Source of the DNA: Comamonadaceae bacterium
GTDB taxonomy: Bacteria > Pseudomonadota > Gammaproteobacteria > Burkholderiales > Burkholderiaceae_C
Assembly (NCBI GenBank): GCA_947450675.1
Contig: CANFWI010000008.1
Span: forward strand, 1 to 64,000
Direction of reading: 5' to 3'
DNA: 64,000 bases
Every line of letters starts with the position of its first letter. Within the stretch, counting starts at the first letter, position 1. The notes beneath the pieces were generated by a model. That model searched no databases. It saw only the letters and a list, made by a program, of their open reading frames with translations, and was not told where the DNA came from. The position numbers and the translations under genes were made by a program. Of this stretch, positions 18,651-28,167 are shown one piece after another.

Positions 18651-18670
18651 CTCTGAAACCAATTTCAGAG
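18651..18670. promoter_or_regulatory. candidate LacI-type operator upstream of the lacI-family gene
   Basis: CTCTGAAACCAATTTCAGAG, 8-bp inverted arms around CCAA. Confidence 0.65.
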
Positions 18671-18691
18671 CATGGTAGCACCGCCGTGTGC

Positions 18692-20935
18692 CTAGGCAGC
18701 CTTGTCCAATCCCTCTTTGATTCGCTCAGGCGTCAGCGGCAAGCGTCTGAACCTGACGCCGGTGGCGTCGAACACAGCGTTGGCCAGCGCCGCACTGGTC
18801 GGGCCCTGTGAGGCTTCGCCGGTGCCCAAGAATGGGGAGCCGGGGCGATCGATCAACACCACGTCGATGGGCGGTACTTCAGAAAATGTCAGGATCGGGT
18901 AACTGTTCCAGTCACTCGACAAGACTTTGGTGTCGTCGAACTTCACTTCTTCTTTGAGTGACCAGCTCAACGACTGAATCATGCCGCCCTCAATTTGATT
19001 CATCACCCCATCCGGGTTGACGACTTGGCCAGTGTCTGACGATGCAACGGCGCGGATCACGCGAATGCGTCCGGTCTGACGGTTGACCTCGACCTCCATG
19101 GCTACCGCGCAATAGCCCGCAATATTTTTGTAGCGCGCAAAGCCGATACCGCGGCCGCGGCCTTCGGTCTTGCGCCAACTCGCCCAACCAAATTTTTCAG
19201 CCGCCTTGACCAAAGCCTCACGCGCCCTGTCGTCTTTCAAATACCGCAAACGGTATTCCACCGGATCAACCTGCGCCGCGACGGCCAACTCGTCGATGAA
19301 TGACTCAATCGCAAAGACGTTGGCATAAGCCCCCAGTCCGCGGGTAGAAGATGCCCGGAGCGGCATCTCGGTGATGAAGTGGGTCAACACCTTGTGGCCC
19401 GGGAAGTCATAGAGGGCGATGGCATTGCGGTCAGCAGCATAGTTGGGGCCGCCTGCGTTGACGGGCAGCGGCATGGCAAACGGCTTGGCCAGATAACGCG
19501 CTGACAAGAGGTTGCCCGGCTCGCCGCTGGGTCGGGTGCCGTGCGGGGTCGACCACAACTGCAGATCCCAGTCGAGCACGTTACCCTGCTCGTCCAGCCC
19601 AGCCTGGGTTTGAATCACCATGGCAGAGCCATACGGTTCCCACAGGTGTTCTTGTTCGCGGGTGTATTGCAGGCGCACGGTTTTCCCGGGCACGGCCGCC
19701 GCCAACAACGCGGCATCAGCTGCCGCGTCATCGGCTAAGTTGTGTCCATAACAACCCGAACCCTGCATGTGCTGGCAGCGCACCTTGTCGGGCGCCATGC
19801 CCAACATTTTGCTGATGGCCAAAGCGGTTTCAAAGACCGATTGACTGTGCGTTTGAATCAGCATCACACCGTCTTCGCCCAAAGTAGCCATCGCCGACGA
19901 GGTGCCGATTGAAGCGTGCATGTGGTACGGCCGGTAGTACGTGGCCTGCATGGTTTTGGCAGGCACGGGGCCTCCCACACGCGGCTGCACTTTTGTTTGA
20001 ATAATTTTGTTGGGTGTCGTCTTGCGCAGCCAGTCAAAAATACCGTCATCACCGGGCAGTACTTTCTCAACCTTCCATTTGGCGGTCGCAGTCAGCGCTT
20101 TGGCTGCGGCCAAGGCTTGGCCCTCCCGCTTCGCGACAATGCCCAAAAAACTGCCATTGCGAACGACCTTCACCACGCCCGGCATTCTTTGAGCCAAAGC
20201 CAGATTCACAGACAACAATTTGGCTTGGTAGGTCGGCGGCCGCACGATGTGCCCGAAAAGCATCCCCGCCGGCCGATGCTCTTGAAGGAACATCGATTGA
20301 CCCAACATCTTCGGCGTCAAGTCAATACGCTGAACCGGTCGACCGATGTAACGGTACTCGCTGGCAGGTTTGAATTTGACAAGACCCGTCGCTTCCCGAT
20401 TCAGCGCCTCGCCGACGACCAGATCCCAGTAAGCGATCTGCGCACCTGAGGTGGATTGAATCAAACCATCTTTGACACTGAGCGATGCGGTCGGCTGCTT
20501 GAGTTTGTCCGCGGCGAGCTGCAACAAAATAGCCCGCACTTCAGCAGAGGCTTGTTGCACAGCCGTCGCGCAATAAGGCATGGAGAAAGACCCGGCCGTG
20601 ACGCCCTCATTCGGCACCAAGGCCGTGTCGCCTGAAATCAATTGAATTCGCTGCAGATCGATGTCGAGTTCGTCAGCGCATATTTGGCTGACCGCCGTCA
20701 AAATACCTTGACCCAGTTCCACCTTGCCCACCATCAGCGTGACGGTTTGGTTGGCGTTGACGCGCAACCAAGCACTGAGAGTGCGCGTGCTGTTCAAGTC
20801 ACCGGCTAAGCGCGGTTTAGCACTGACAGGGGTTCCTTGCGACAGGGCATCTTCCAGTGGAATAGCGAAGGCCAGCGTCAAGTAACCGGTGGACTGCAAA
20901 AAGTCGCGCCGCGTGGGATTGATTTTCAAGGTCAT
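18692..20935 (-). CDS. xanthine dehydrogenase family molybdopterin-binding subunit (isoquinoline 1-oxidoreductase beta-like), Tat-exported
   Basis: NPTRRDFLQSTGYLTLAF Tat-like signal; GQGILTAVSQICADEL, LRASSTRGLGAYANVFAIESFIDELA. Confidence 0.9.
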   Translation of the reverse strand: MTLKINPTRRDFLQSTGYLTLAFAIPLEDALSQGTPVSAKPRLAGDLNSTRTLSAWLRVNANQTVTLMVGKVELGQGILTAVSQICADELDIDLQRIQLISGDTALVPNEGVTAGSFSMPYCATAVQQASAEVRAILLQLAADKLKQPTASLSVKDGLIQSTSGAQIAYWDLVVGEALNREATGLVKFKPASEYRYIGRPVQRIDLTPKMLGQSMFLQEHRPAGMLFGHIVRPPTYQAKLLSVNLALAQRMPGVVKVVRNGSFLGIVAKREGQALAAAKALTATAKWKVEKVLPGDDGIFDWLRKTTPNKIIQTKVQPRVGGPVPAKTMQATYYRPYHMHASIGTSSAMATLGEDGVMLIQTHSQSVFETALAISKMLGMAPDKVRCQHMQGSGCYGHNLADDAAADAALLAAAVPGKTVRLQYTREQEHLWEPYGSAMVIQTQAGLDEQGNVLDWDLQLWSTPHGTRPSGEPGNLLSARYLAKPFAMPLPVNAGGPNYAADRNAIALYDFPGHKVLTHFITEMPLRASSTRGLGAYANVFAIESFIDELAVAAQVDPVEYRLRYLKDDRAREALVKAAEKFGWASWRKTEGRGRGIGFARYKNIAGYCAVAMEVEVNRQTGRIRVIRAVASSDTGQVVNPDGVMNQIEGGMIQSLSWSLKEEVKFDDTKVLSSDWNSYPILTFSEVPPIDVVLIDRPGSPFLGTGEASQGPTSAALANAVFDATGVRFRRLPLTPERIKEGLDKAA

Positions 20936-20937
20936 GG

Positions 20938-21393
20938 TCAAGCTCCCTGCGCTGCACGCAACACCGCCCGCACGATGCGGTTGTGGGCACCGCATCGGCA
21001 CAAGTTGCCGTCGAGTGCAGTGCGAACTTCAGCATCGCTTGGCTTCGGATTGCGATCCAGCAGGGCTTGCGCCTGCACGATCATGCCGGAGGTGCAATAG
21101 CCGCATTGAGCCGCTTGTTCGTCGATGAATGCTTGCTGCAGGCGGCTGGGTTTGTCACCATTCATCAGACCTTCCAGAGTCGTCACGCTGCGGCCAGCCA
21201 CTGCAGACAGTGGGGCCATGCATGAGCGCACGGGGTTGCCGTCAACCATCACCAAACAGGCGCTGCATTGGGATTTTCCACAGCCGAATTTACAGCCGTT
21301 CATTTGGAAGTCATGAGCCAGCACTTCCAGCAAAGGGGTTGCCTCAGGAACGGTCGTGCGCACCGGTTTGCCATTCAATTTAAAGCTGATCAA
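20938..21393 (-). CDS. (2Fe-2S)-binding protein (isoquinoline 1-oxidoreductase alpha-like)
   Basis: CKFGCGKSQCSACLV, CGYCTSGMI, GNLCRCGAHNRI. Probable TTG start at 21393 (GGAG upstream). Confidence 0.9.
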   Translation of the reverse strand: MISFKLNGKPVRTTVPEATPLLEVLAHDFQMNGCKFGCGKSQCSACLVMVDGNPVRSCMAPLSAVAGRSVTTLEGLMNGDKPSRLQQAFIDEQAAQCGYCTSGMIVQAQALLDRNPKPSDAEVRTALDGNLCRCGAHNRIVRAVLRAAQGA

Positions 21394-21427
21394 AGGAAGT
21401 CTCCAGTTATTTTTATGAGCGGAAAAT

Positions 21428-22534
21428 TTAGGCTGCAAGACCCAGCATGCGGCGCGCGTTACCGCCGAGAATTGCGATGCGCTCGGCATCGGTCAGCGGC
21501 GTGTTCATCACATGGTCGACCGGGTGCTGCTCCCACGGAATCGGATGGTCAGTGCCCAGCACGACCTGCGTCGCCCCGACTTCAGCGACCAGATGGCGCA
21601 ACGCCTCCGGCGTGAAAACGAGGGCGTCAAAATAAATCTGGCGGATGTACTCGCTGGGCTTTTTCTTGAGCTGAATGGCCGGATTGCAATTGCTTGGAGA
21701 GACAAAGCAGCTGAAGTCCATGCGCGGCGCGTAGCTGCCAAGATAACCACCACCATGCGCCGCGCAAATTTTGAGGTTTGGAAATTTATCCAGAACGCCT
21801 TCGAAGATCAGGTGTTGCAAAGCGATGGTCGTGTCGAGCGGGTTGCCGATGACATTCGACATCCAGCCATTCCCCTTGAAACGCTTGGCCAGCTCTGGCG
21901 TGCTTTGCGGATGAATGAACAAGGTGGCGCCCAGCGCTTCAGCACGCGCCCAAACGGCATGAAATTTGGGGTCAGAAAAATCGTCTCCTGCCACACTGCC
22001 ACCGATCGCAAGCCCTCGAATACCTGGCAGCGTCATCGCGTGTTCAAGCTCTTGCAGAGCCAAATCGGGAAACTGCAGGGACACCGATGCGAAGGCAGAA
22101 AAGCGATCAGGTCGTGCCGCACACAGCTCCGACAGTTTGGTGTTTTGAAGCCGCACGATAGCGGCCGAATTGAGCCGGTCACGCCGATACCAAAAGGGAT
22201 TGATGCTGAGCACTTCCATGTCGATGCCCATCGCATCCATGGCCGCCAAGCGTTCTTCAATCACGATGAAATGCTCAGGTACGCCCTTGACCGGGGGCAA
22301 CACCCCCTTGGCATCTGCGCCCATCAGCGCTAGTGCATCTTGCACATAGCAGTGCGCGTGGACATCGATTGTCTTGATCCGCTCGCCGTTGATCAAAATG
22401 GGCAAACGCCTGGAGGATGTTTGTCCAGGCGCTGGAACCCACGCTGTAGATGCGTTGAACGTACTGCAACCCGTGAGGGCGATGCCGGCGATCACCCCGG
22501 TTGAAGCACCTATGAAATGTCGACGAGATGTCAT
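21428..22534 (-). CDS. amidohydrolase family protein with Tat/lipoprotein-like signal
   Basis: TSRRHFIGASTGVIAGIALTGC; IDVHAHCY; CAAHGGG; GTDHPIPW. Confidence 0.88.
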   Translation of the reverse strand: MTSRRHFIGASTGVIAGIALTGCSTFNASTAWVPAPGQTSSRRLPILINGERIKTIDVHAHCYVQDALALMGADAKGVLPPVKGVPEHFIVIEERLAAMDAMGIDMEVLSINPFWYRRDRLNSAAIVRLQNTKLSELCAARPDRFSAFASVSLQFPDLALQELEHAMTLPGIRGLAIGGSVAGDDFSDPKFHAVWARAEALGATLFIHPQSTPELAKRFKGNGWMSNVIGNPLDTTIALQHLIFEGVLDKFPNLKICAAHGGGYLGSYAPRMDFSCFVSPSNCNPAIQLKKKPSEYIRQIYFDALVFTPEALRHLVAEVGATQVVLGTDHPIPWEQHPVDHVMNTPLTDAERIAILGGNARRMLGLAA

Positions 22535-22549
22535 TGGAGGCCTTTGGGA

Positions 22550-23593
22550 TTAACGATCAACATCAGACAATGCGCGTTCGTAATAACGCAAATCCAAGAA
22601 CTTGTCGGGCGCAGGTGCAACACCGCCCCACTGGCCTTCAATTTCTGCACGCAAAGACAGCATGTTGCGCATGCCCGTCATCTCGATGGCGCAATCTTTG
22701 AACAGACCGTGACCCGGCGTGGTCAGCGCTTGGTAGGTCTGCTCGGCAATATGTCTTTCGAGCTTCAGATTTTTTTGTAGCACCAACAACACTTGCTCAC
22801 GGTTGGCTGGGTCTTGCGTGGCGCGACAGCCTTCAATGTAGGCTGACAAAAAGCGCTGCAAAGTGCCCGCATTGGCTTCAGCCCAAGGGCGCATCACAAA
22901 AACACCGCTGGACTGGTAAAGCCCAAACAAGTCCAAGGTGCTGCCCAAACTCTTGGCGCCGCGCTCCTTGGCCACAAAGTTCCAGGGCGGATTGAGCATC
23001 GCGGAATGCCCCTCTGGGGTTTCCATCGATTTGGTTCGTATCGCTGTTCCGCCCAAGGGCTTCATCGTGTAGTCCCGGCCATCAACAAAGCCGGCATTTT
23101 TGAAGATTTTTCGGCCGATCAGAGCGTAGGCTGTGTTGGTCGCATCGACGATGAAATTCTTGCCTCGAAGATCGGACACCTGCTTGAATTCCGGACGCAC
23201 CATCAGCTCGTTCATGCCACCGTCACCGCCGGCGACGATGACCACGTCTTTCTTGGCAACTTCAATCATCGCCACCGCGTTGTCCACGGCTGCCACGGCG
23301 ATTTCAAAGCGGCCGGCCGCCAGCCCGTCGCGTTGTGTGTCTGAGTTGGGTGTGAACTGCAACACGGGTGTGATGCCGCGTCGGGCGAAAGCACCGCGCT
23401 CAACCGCCATGTAAAGGGGGGTATTGCTCGACCCCTGAAAAACATTCACACGCAGCGTCACGGGGTCGTTTGGCGGCGGGGCTGATGGCGCCGGTGCAGG
23501 GGCCATGGCGCAAGCCGACAACACGGCCAGAACAGAAACCACAGACATCACGGACACCGTTCGCGCGGCACGGACCCAGACTTTAGATTGCAT
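22550..23593 (-). CDS. ABC transporter substrate-binding lipoprotein (NMT1/tauA-like)
   Basis: Lipobox LSAC; TLRVNVFQGSSNTPLYMAVERGAFARRGI. Confidence 0.85.
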   Translation of the reverse strand: MQSKVWVRAARTVSVMSVVSVLAVLSACAMAPAPAPSAPPPNDPVTLRVNVFQGSSNTPLYMAVERGAFARRGITPVLQFTPNSDTQRDGLAAGRFEIAVAAVDNAVAMIEVAKKDVVIVAGGDGGMNELMVRPEFKQVSDLRGKNFIVDATNTAYALIGRKIFKNAGFVDGRDYTMKPLGGTAIRTKSMETPEGHSAMLNPPWNFVAKERGAKSLGSTLDLFGLYQSSGVFVMRPWAEANAGTLQRFLSAYIEGCRATQDPANREQVLLVLQKNLKLERHIAEQTYQALTTPGHGLFKDCAIEMTGMRNMLSLRAEIEGQWGGVAPAPDKFLDLRYYERALSDVDR

Positions 23594-23715
23594 GACAACG
23601 TCCCCATCAATGAATCAAGCAACTGCCACAGGCCCGGCAGGTCGAGGCCGCTTGACTGTCGCACGATAGCTGATTAAGTTCGCGCCAGAAAGTGGTGCCG
23701 ATGAAATTCAGTTTT

Positions 23716-24777
23716 TCATTTGTGGGCGAGATCACCACGCACGACGGGCAATAGTCGCGTCACCAAAGCGTCTGCTGCCAGCTGGTGTGCCACAGCGTTC
23801 CAATGACCGTCTGCTGGCAGGTAGTCGAACTCTTCACGATGCGCCAACCAATGGCGCTTAAAAATGGGTTCTAGATCCAACAAATCGAAGCCTGCCTCAC
23901 CGGCCAATCGACTGAAAATATGCTGATCGTCAGTGGTCGAGGCTTGCGTTTTATCCTTGCGGCTGGGGTGAAGCGAACTGCGGTCGCCATCTAGAAGGAA
24001 TGTGATGTGCAATCCGTAGGCCTGCTTGATTGCATTGACTTCAGCCAAGTAATAGCGCGTGAACTCCAGCTTTTTCGCAGCCTCATTGGCAAGAACACCC
24101 TTGTCAATTGAACGGCCAACCGAGGCGTTCAATTTGAACGCCTGCGAAAGCCATTCTGAGAACTTCAGGTTGTAATAAATATAGCGAATCAACGCCGACT
24201 TCGTCACCCACTTTTTGACTGAAGATTCCCGATAAGGAACGTGATGCACAGCGACGTTTTTGCCCTCGTTAAAAAATCCACTGTAACCGGGCAAGGGTGC
24301 CGCAGCGATGACTGACGGATCCCAAGTTTTGACAAATATAACGACCGCAGAAGGCCGCATCATGGGCACAAATTTTTTCAACAATTGGAGAGTGTCTGCC
24401 AAGCCATTGCCCGACGTCGCCACGGCATCTATGCCTTTGCCCAGTGTTGATTCAAGATGCCCCTGCAAGGTGTCTGGATAGTGGTGCATGAAGCTTTCAA
24501 TAAAGCTGTCACCAATGATCAAGACCTTGGACGGCGGACGATCAAAATCTGCAGCGTTGATGAAGCCTAAATTATTGGTCGTGCCATGTCGTGCGTTCAG
24601 CAGGTTCCAGCCATGCGAATAGACGAAGGCCTGTTGGGGTAAGTAACGGCTGTAGGGTTCCGCCGCACTGGTTGAAACCATGCGTAAGCCGGAGTTGACC
24701 GGCAGCACGCGAAAGCACGCCTCCAGAACGCCCAGCGCCAACATGACACCCCAGACAAGATTCAATAAAAATCGCAT
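23716..24777 (-). CDS. SGNH/AlgX-like hydrolase-fold protein
   Basis: VLIIGDSFIESF and DGHWNAVAHQLAADAL motifs; adjacent to MBOAT gene. Confidence 0.7.
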   Translation of the reverse strand: MRFLLNLVWGVMLALGVLEACFRVLPVNSGLRMVSTSAAEPYSRYLPQQAFVYSHGWNLLNARHGTTNNLGFINAADFDRPPSKVLIIGDSFIESFMHHYPDTLQGHLESTLGKGIDAVATSGNGLADTLQLLKKFVPMMRPSAVVIFVKTWDPSVIAAAPLPGYSGFFNEGKNVAVHHVPYRESSVKKWVTKSALIRYIYYNLKFSEWLSQAFKLNASVGRSIDKGVLANEAAKKLEFTRYYLAEVNAIKQAYGLHITFLLDGDRSSLHPSRKDKTQASTTDDQHIFSRLAGEAGFDLLDLEPIFKRHWLAHREEFDYLPADGHWNAVAHQLAADALVTRLLPVVRGDLAHK

Positions 24778-24785
24778 GCGTGCCG

Positions 24786-26282
24786 TTAAAAATTGAAATA
24801 TAGAAACTCTGAAACACCGCGTGTTTCAGTGATCGCCAGCAGAAGCAAGATGATCACCAGCAGGAAGCCAAACAAAATTCCGCTCGACTGAGCCTGCAGG
24901 CGACGCTCTATGCCAATGCGCTTTCCGTGCGCGAGGACGTCATAGACATTCGGCGTTAAAAATGCGATGCCGGCACATGTCAGCACCCACAGCATGCCGG
25001 CTTGCAGATTCATGATGCGGTTGAGGCCCGCCAGATTTCCGGGCTGCAAGGTGAAGGTACCTTGACTCATCGCCTTGAGAATATCCATGGCCACCACAAC
25101 AGACGACGCCCGAAAAAAAACCCAGGCCAAGACGACTGATAAAAATGTGAGACTGGCACCTGAGACAAGCATCAGTGCGCCTGATATTTTTCGGCTGTCG
25201 CGCCCGTCTACATCAGCGCCAAGAAGATGACGCAAAGCATGGTTGGCGATCAAGTACACACCGTGCAGCGCGCCCCACACAATGAAGGTCCAGTTCGCAC
25301 CGTGCCAAAGCCCACCCAGCAGCATGGTGATGAACAGATTCAGGTAGCGCCGCCTAGGCCCCAGGCGATTTCCACCCAGCGGCACATACAAATAGTCTTT
25401 GAGAAAACTGGACAACGTGATGTGCCAACGTCGCCAGAAATCAATGATCGATCTCGCTTTGTAGGGCGAGTTGAAATTGACCGGCAACACCACGCCAAAC
25501 ATATAGGACAAGCCATAGGCCATGTCGCAATAACCTGAAAAATCAAAGTACAGCTGAAACGTATACGCAAGGACACCCACCCAAGCCTCTGCCATCGTGA
25601 GGCTGGCGTGATGCACGTCAAACACGGGCGCCACAAAGGCAGCCACGCCATCTGCCAGAACAACTTTTTTGAACAAGCCAACCGAAAAAATCAGCAAACC
25701 CAGAGCCAAACGCCCTGTTGAAAAAATGTGCGTCGCTGGATTAACGAACTGCGGCATCATGTCTTTGTGGTGAATGATGGGGCCGGCAATCAGGTGCGGG
25801 AAATAGGTGACGAACAAGCCGTAATTTTCAGCCTGGTACTCGCTAACCTTCCCTGCTTGACAGTCCACCAAGTAAGCTATTTGCGTGAACGTGAAAAATG
25901 AAATTCCAATCGGCAAAATGATCCCGAAAGGCGACCACACCTGCCCCAGCAGTGCGCCCACATTCACCACCAAAAAATCAACGTATTTGAAAAAAACCAG
26001 CGCGCCTAGGTTCAGAACAAGGCCCGCGTTCAGCACGTATTTAGCGGCCGACTCCTTGCCAGAATCTTTGCAGCGCTTGATCAAGCCGCCCACACCATAG
26101 TTGATGGCGATGGAGCCCAGCAGGAGCGGCAGGTAGGTCAGGCTCCAGTAGCCGTAAAAGCAAACCGAGGCGAACAGCAAGAATGCGATGGATGCTTTGA
26201 TCGAGTATTTAGAAAGTACAAAGTAGCCTGTCAGACTCAGTGGCAAAAAAACGAGAAAAAATGCAAACGAATTGAACAGCAT
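24786..26282 (-). CDS. MBOAT family O-acyltransferase (AlgI-like)
   Basis: NFNSPYKARSIIDFWRRWHITLSSFLKDYLYVPLGGNR, GGLWHGANWTFIVWGALHG. Confidence 0.93.
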   Translation of the reverse strand: MLFNSFAFFLVFLPLSLTGYFVLSKYSIKASIAFLLFASVCFYGYWSLTYLPLLLGSIAINYGVGGLIKRCKDSGKESAAKYVLNAGLVLNLGALVFFKYVDFLVVNVGALLGQVWSPFGIILPIGISFFTFTQIAYLVDCQAGKVSEYQAENYGLFVTYFPHLIAGPIIHHKDMMPQFVNPATHIFSTGRLALGLLIFSVGLFKKVVLADGVAAFVAPVFDVHHASLTMAEAWVGVLAYTFQLYFDFSGYCDMAYGLSYMFGVVLPVNFNSPYKARSIIDFWRRWHITLSSFLKDYLYVPLGGNRLGPRRRYLNLFITMLLGGLWHGANWTFIVWGALHGVYLIANHALRHLLGADVDGRDSRKISGALMLVSGASLTFLSVVLAWVFFRASSVVVAMDILKAMSQGTFTLQPGNLAGLNRIMNLQAGMLWVLTCAGIAFLTPNVYDVLAHGKRIGIERRLQAQSSGILFGFLLVIILLLLAITETRGVSEFLYFNF

Positions 26283-26474
26283 CGTTCAAGTCAAGACGCC
26301 AACGGCACAGCGATAGAGACTGCTAAGGATGACGAAAAATGGCATGGGGAACCTAAGCGGCTGTTTCAAAAAATGACTTATCGAAAAAAACTTTAGGCGC
26401 CGCCACTGGCATCAACAGTAGGCGCTCTGTGCAGCTGGCGGTAGGCGCTGACCGCGCCACTTTCTAGGAGCGCT

Positions 26475-28085
26475 TCAGCGCGACCGCAAAGTCCGGCTCA
26501 GCAGTGCGACCGGCAGCAAGCCGACCAGCACCAGCGCCAGTGCGGGCAATGCGGCTTCCGCTAAACGCTCATCTCGCGCTAACTGATAGGTCACCACCGC
26601 CAGCGTGTCGCTGTTGAAAGGGCGCAACACCAGCGTCGCCGGCAGCTCTTTCATGACGTCGACAAACACCAGCAAGCCGGCGACGGCCACCGAGCGTTTC
26701 AGCAGCGGCCAATGCACACGGCTGAGCAAGCCGATGCCGGTGGTGCCGAGCATGCGGGCGCTGTCATCCAAGCTCGTGGGAATGCGCGAATAACCACTTT
26801 GCACCGACTGCAAAGCCACCGCACAAAAGCGCACCAGGTAAGCCCAGACAATGCCCAGCGCTGTCGCCGTGACCCAATAGCCAATGCTGGTTTGTGGGGC
26901 GACTGATTGCAGCCATCCCACCGGCAGCAGCAAGCCGACCACGATGACTGCGCCGGGCACGGCGTAGCCCAAGCTGACGAGTTGCACGGCTGCGCGATTG
27001 AGTCCGTGGGGCCGATGGCGCAGCGCAAAGGCCAGCGTCAGCGCGATACCAGTGGCCAGCACGGCGCTCAAACTGGCCAGCCAAACGCTGTTGAAAGACC
27101 ACTGCGCAAAAGACAGCCAAGACAAGTCATCCCAACCGGCCTGTAGCGGTCGCAGCATGAAGAGCACCGGCAGCACAAAGCCAAGTGCAATCGGCAGCGC
27201 ACAAACCAACCAAGCCCAAACAGCGCGCTGGCCATGCAGGCGCGTTGGCAAGGCGTCAGCCGCACCCGCACGGTCGCCACGCCCGCCCGTAAAGCGCATG
27301 CGCTTTTGCGCGCTCTGCTCAATCTTCAACAGCACCGCGACGAACAACAGCAGCACCGTAGCCAACTGCGCAGCAGCCATGCGGTTGTCCATGCTGAGCC
27401 AGGCTTTGTAAATGCCGGCGGTGAAAGTCTGAATACCGAAATAACTGGAGACGCCAAAGTCGGCCAGCGTTTCCATCAACGCCAACGCGACACCGGCCGC
27501 CACGGCAGGCCTTGCCAACGGCAAGGCGACTTCGCGAATACGCCGCGACAAAGGTGCGCCCAGCAGCCGCGCCGCTTCCATCAAGTGCACAGCGCGTTCG
27601 GTCAATGCAGTACGCGCCAACAAGTACACATACGGGTACAGCGCGACCGTGAAAACAAGAACAGCACCGCCCAAGCTGCGCACCTCTGGCAGCACACGCC
27701 CCTGCAAATCAAACGACGCCCGCAGCCAGCTTTGGAGTGGCCCGGCGTATTGCAAAAAGTCGGTGTAGGCATAAGCCACCACGTAAGCCGGCATGGCCAG
27801 CGGCAGCAGCAGCGCCCATTCAAAGGTGCGACGCCCGGGGAAATCAAACAGCGTCACCATGGCCGCCGTGGCCATGCCCAAAACACCCACACCCAGCGCC
27901 ACAGACAGGCACAGCCACACGGTGGTGCTCACGTAGTCCGGCAGCACCGTGCGGCCCATTTCCCGCAAGATGTCCCACGAGTGACGGTCTAACTGCGTCC
28001 ACGACAAGATGATCGCCAACACCGGCAAGGTCAGCACCAACACCAATAACAGCAGCAGCGTGGAAGGGAGAAGGCGACGAAGCAT
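26475..28085 (-). CDS. iron(III) ABC transporter permease (FbpB-like)
   Basis: Duplicated permease domains; LMEAARLLGAPLSRRIREVALPLARPAVAAG, DVMKELPATLVLRPFN. Confidence 0.9.
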   Translation of the reverse strand: MLRRLLPSTLLLLLVLVLTLPVLAIILSWTQLDRHSWDILREMGRTVLPDYVSTTVWLCLSVALGVGVLGMATAAMVTLFDFPGRRTFEWALLLPLAMPAYVVAYAYTDFLQYAGPLQSWLRASFDLQGRVLPEVRSLGGAVLVFTVALYPYVYLLARTALTERAVHLMEAARLLGAPLSRRIREVALPLARPAVAAGVALALMETLADFGVSSYFGIQTFTAGIYKAWLSMDNRMAAAQLATVLLLFVAVLLKIEQSAQKRMRFTGGRGDRAGAADALPTRLHGQRAVWAWLVCALPIALGFVLPVLFMLRPLQAGWDDLSWLSFAQWSFNSVWLASLSAVLATGIALTLAFALRHRPHGLNRAAVQLVSLGYAVPGAVIVVGLLLPVGWLQSVAPQTSIGYWVTATALGIVWAYLVRFCAVALQSVQSGYSRIPTSLDDSARMLGTTGIGLLSRVHWPLLKRSVAVAGLLVFVDVMKELPATLVLRPFNSDTLAVVTYQLARDERLAEAALPALALVLVGLLPVALLSRTLRSR

Positions 28086-28143
28086 GAATTCCAGACAAGA
28101 GAAAGAGCCCTGACTTGCCTGAGCGGAATACCGCATCAAATGC

Positions 28144-28164
28144 AAATGAGAATTGTAGTCATCT
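28144..28164. promoter_or_regulatory. candidate Fur box (imperfect)
   Basis: AAATGAGAATTGTAGTCATCT: left half matches AAATGAGAAT of a Fur box, right half degenerate; between divergent iron ABC genes. Confidence 0.45.
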
Positions 28165-28167
28165 AGA

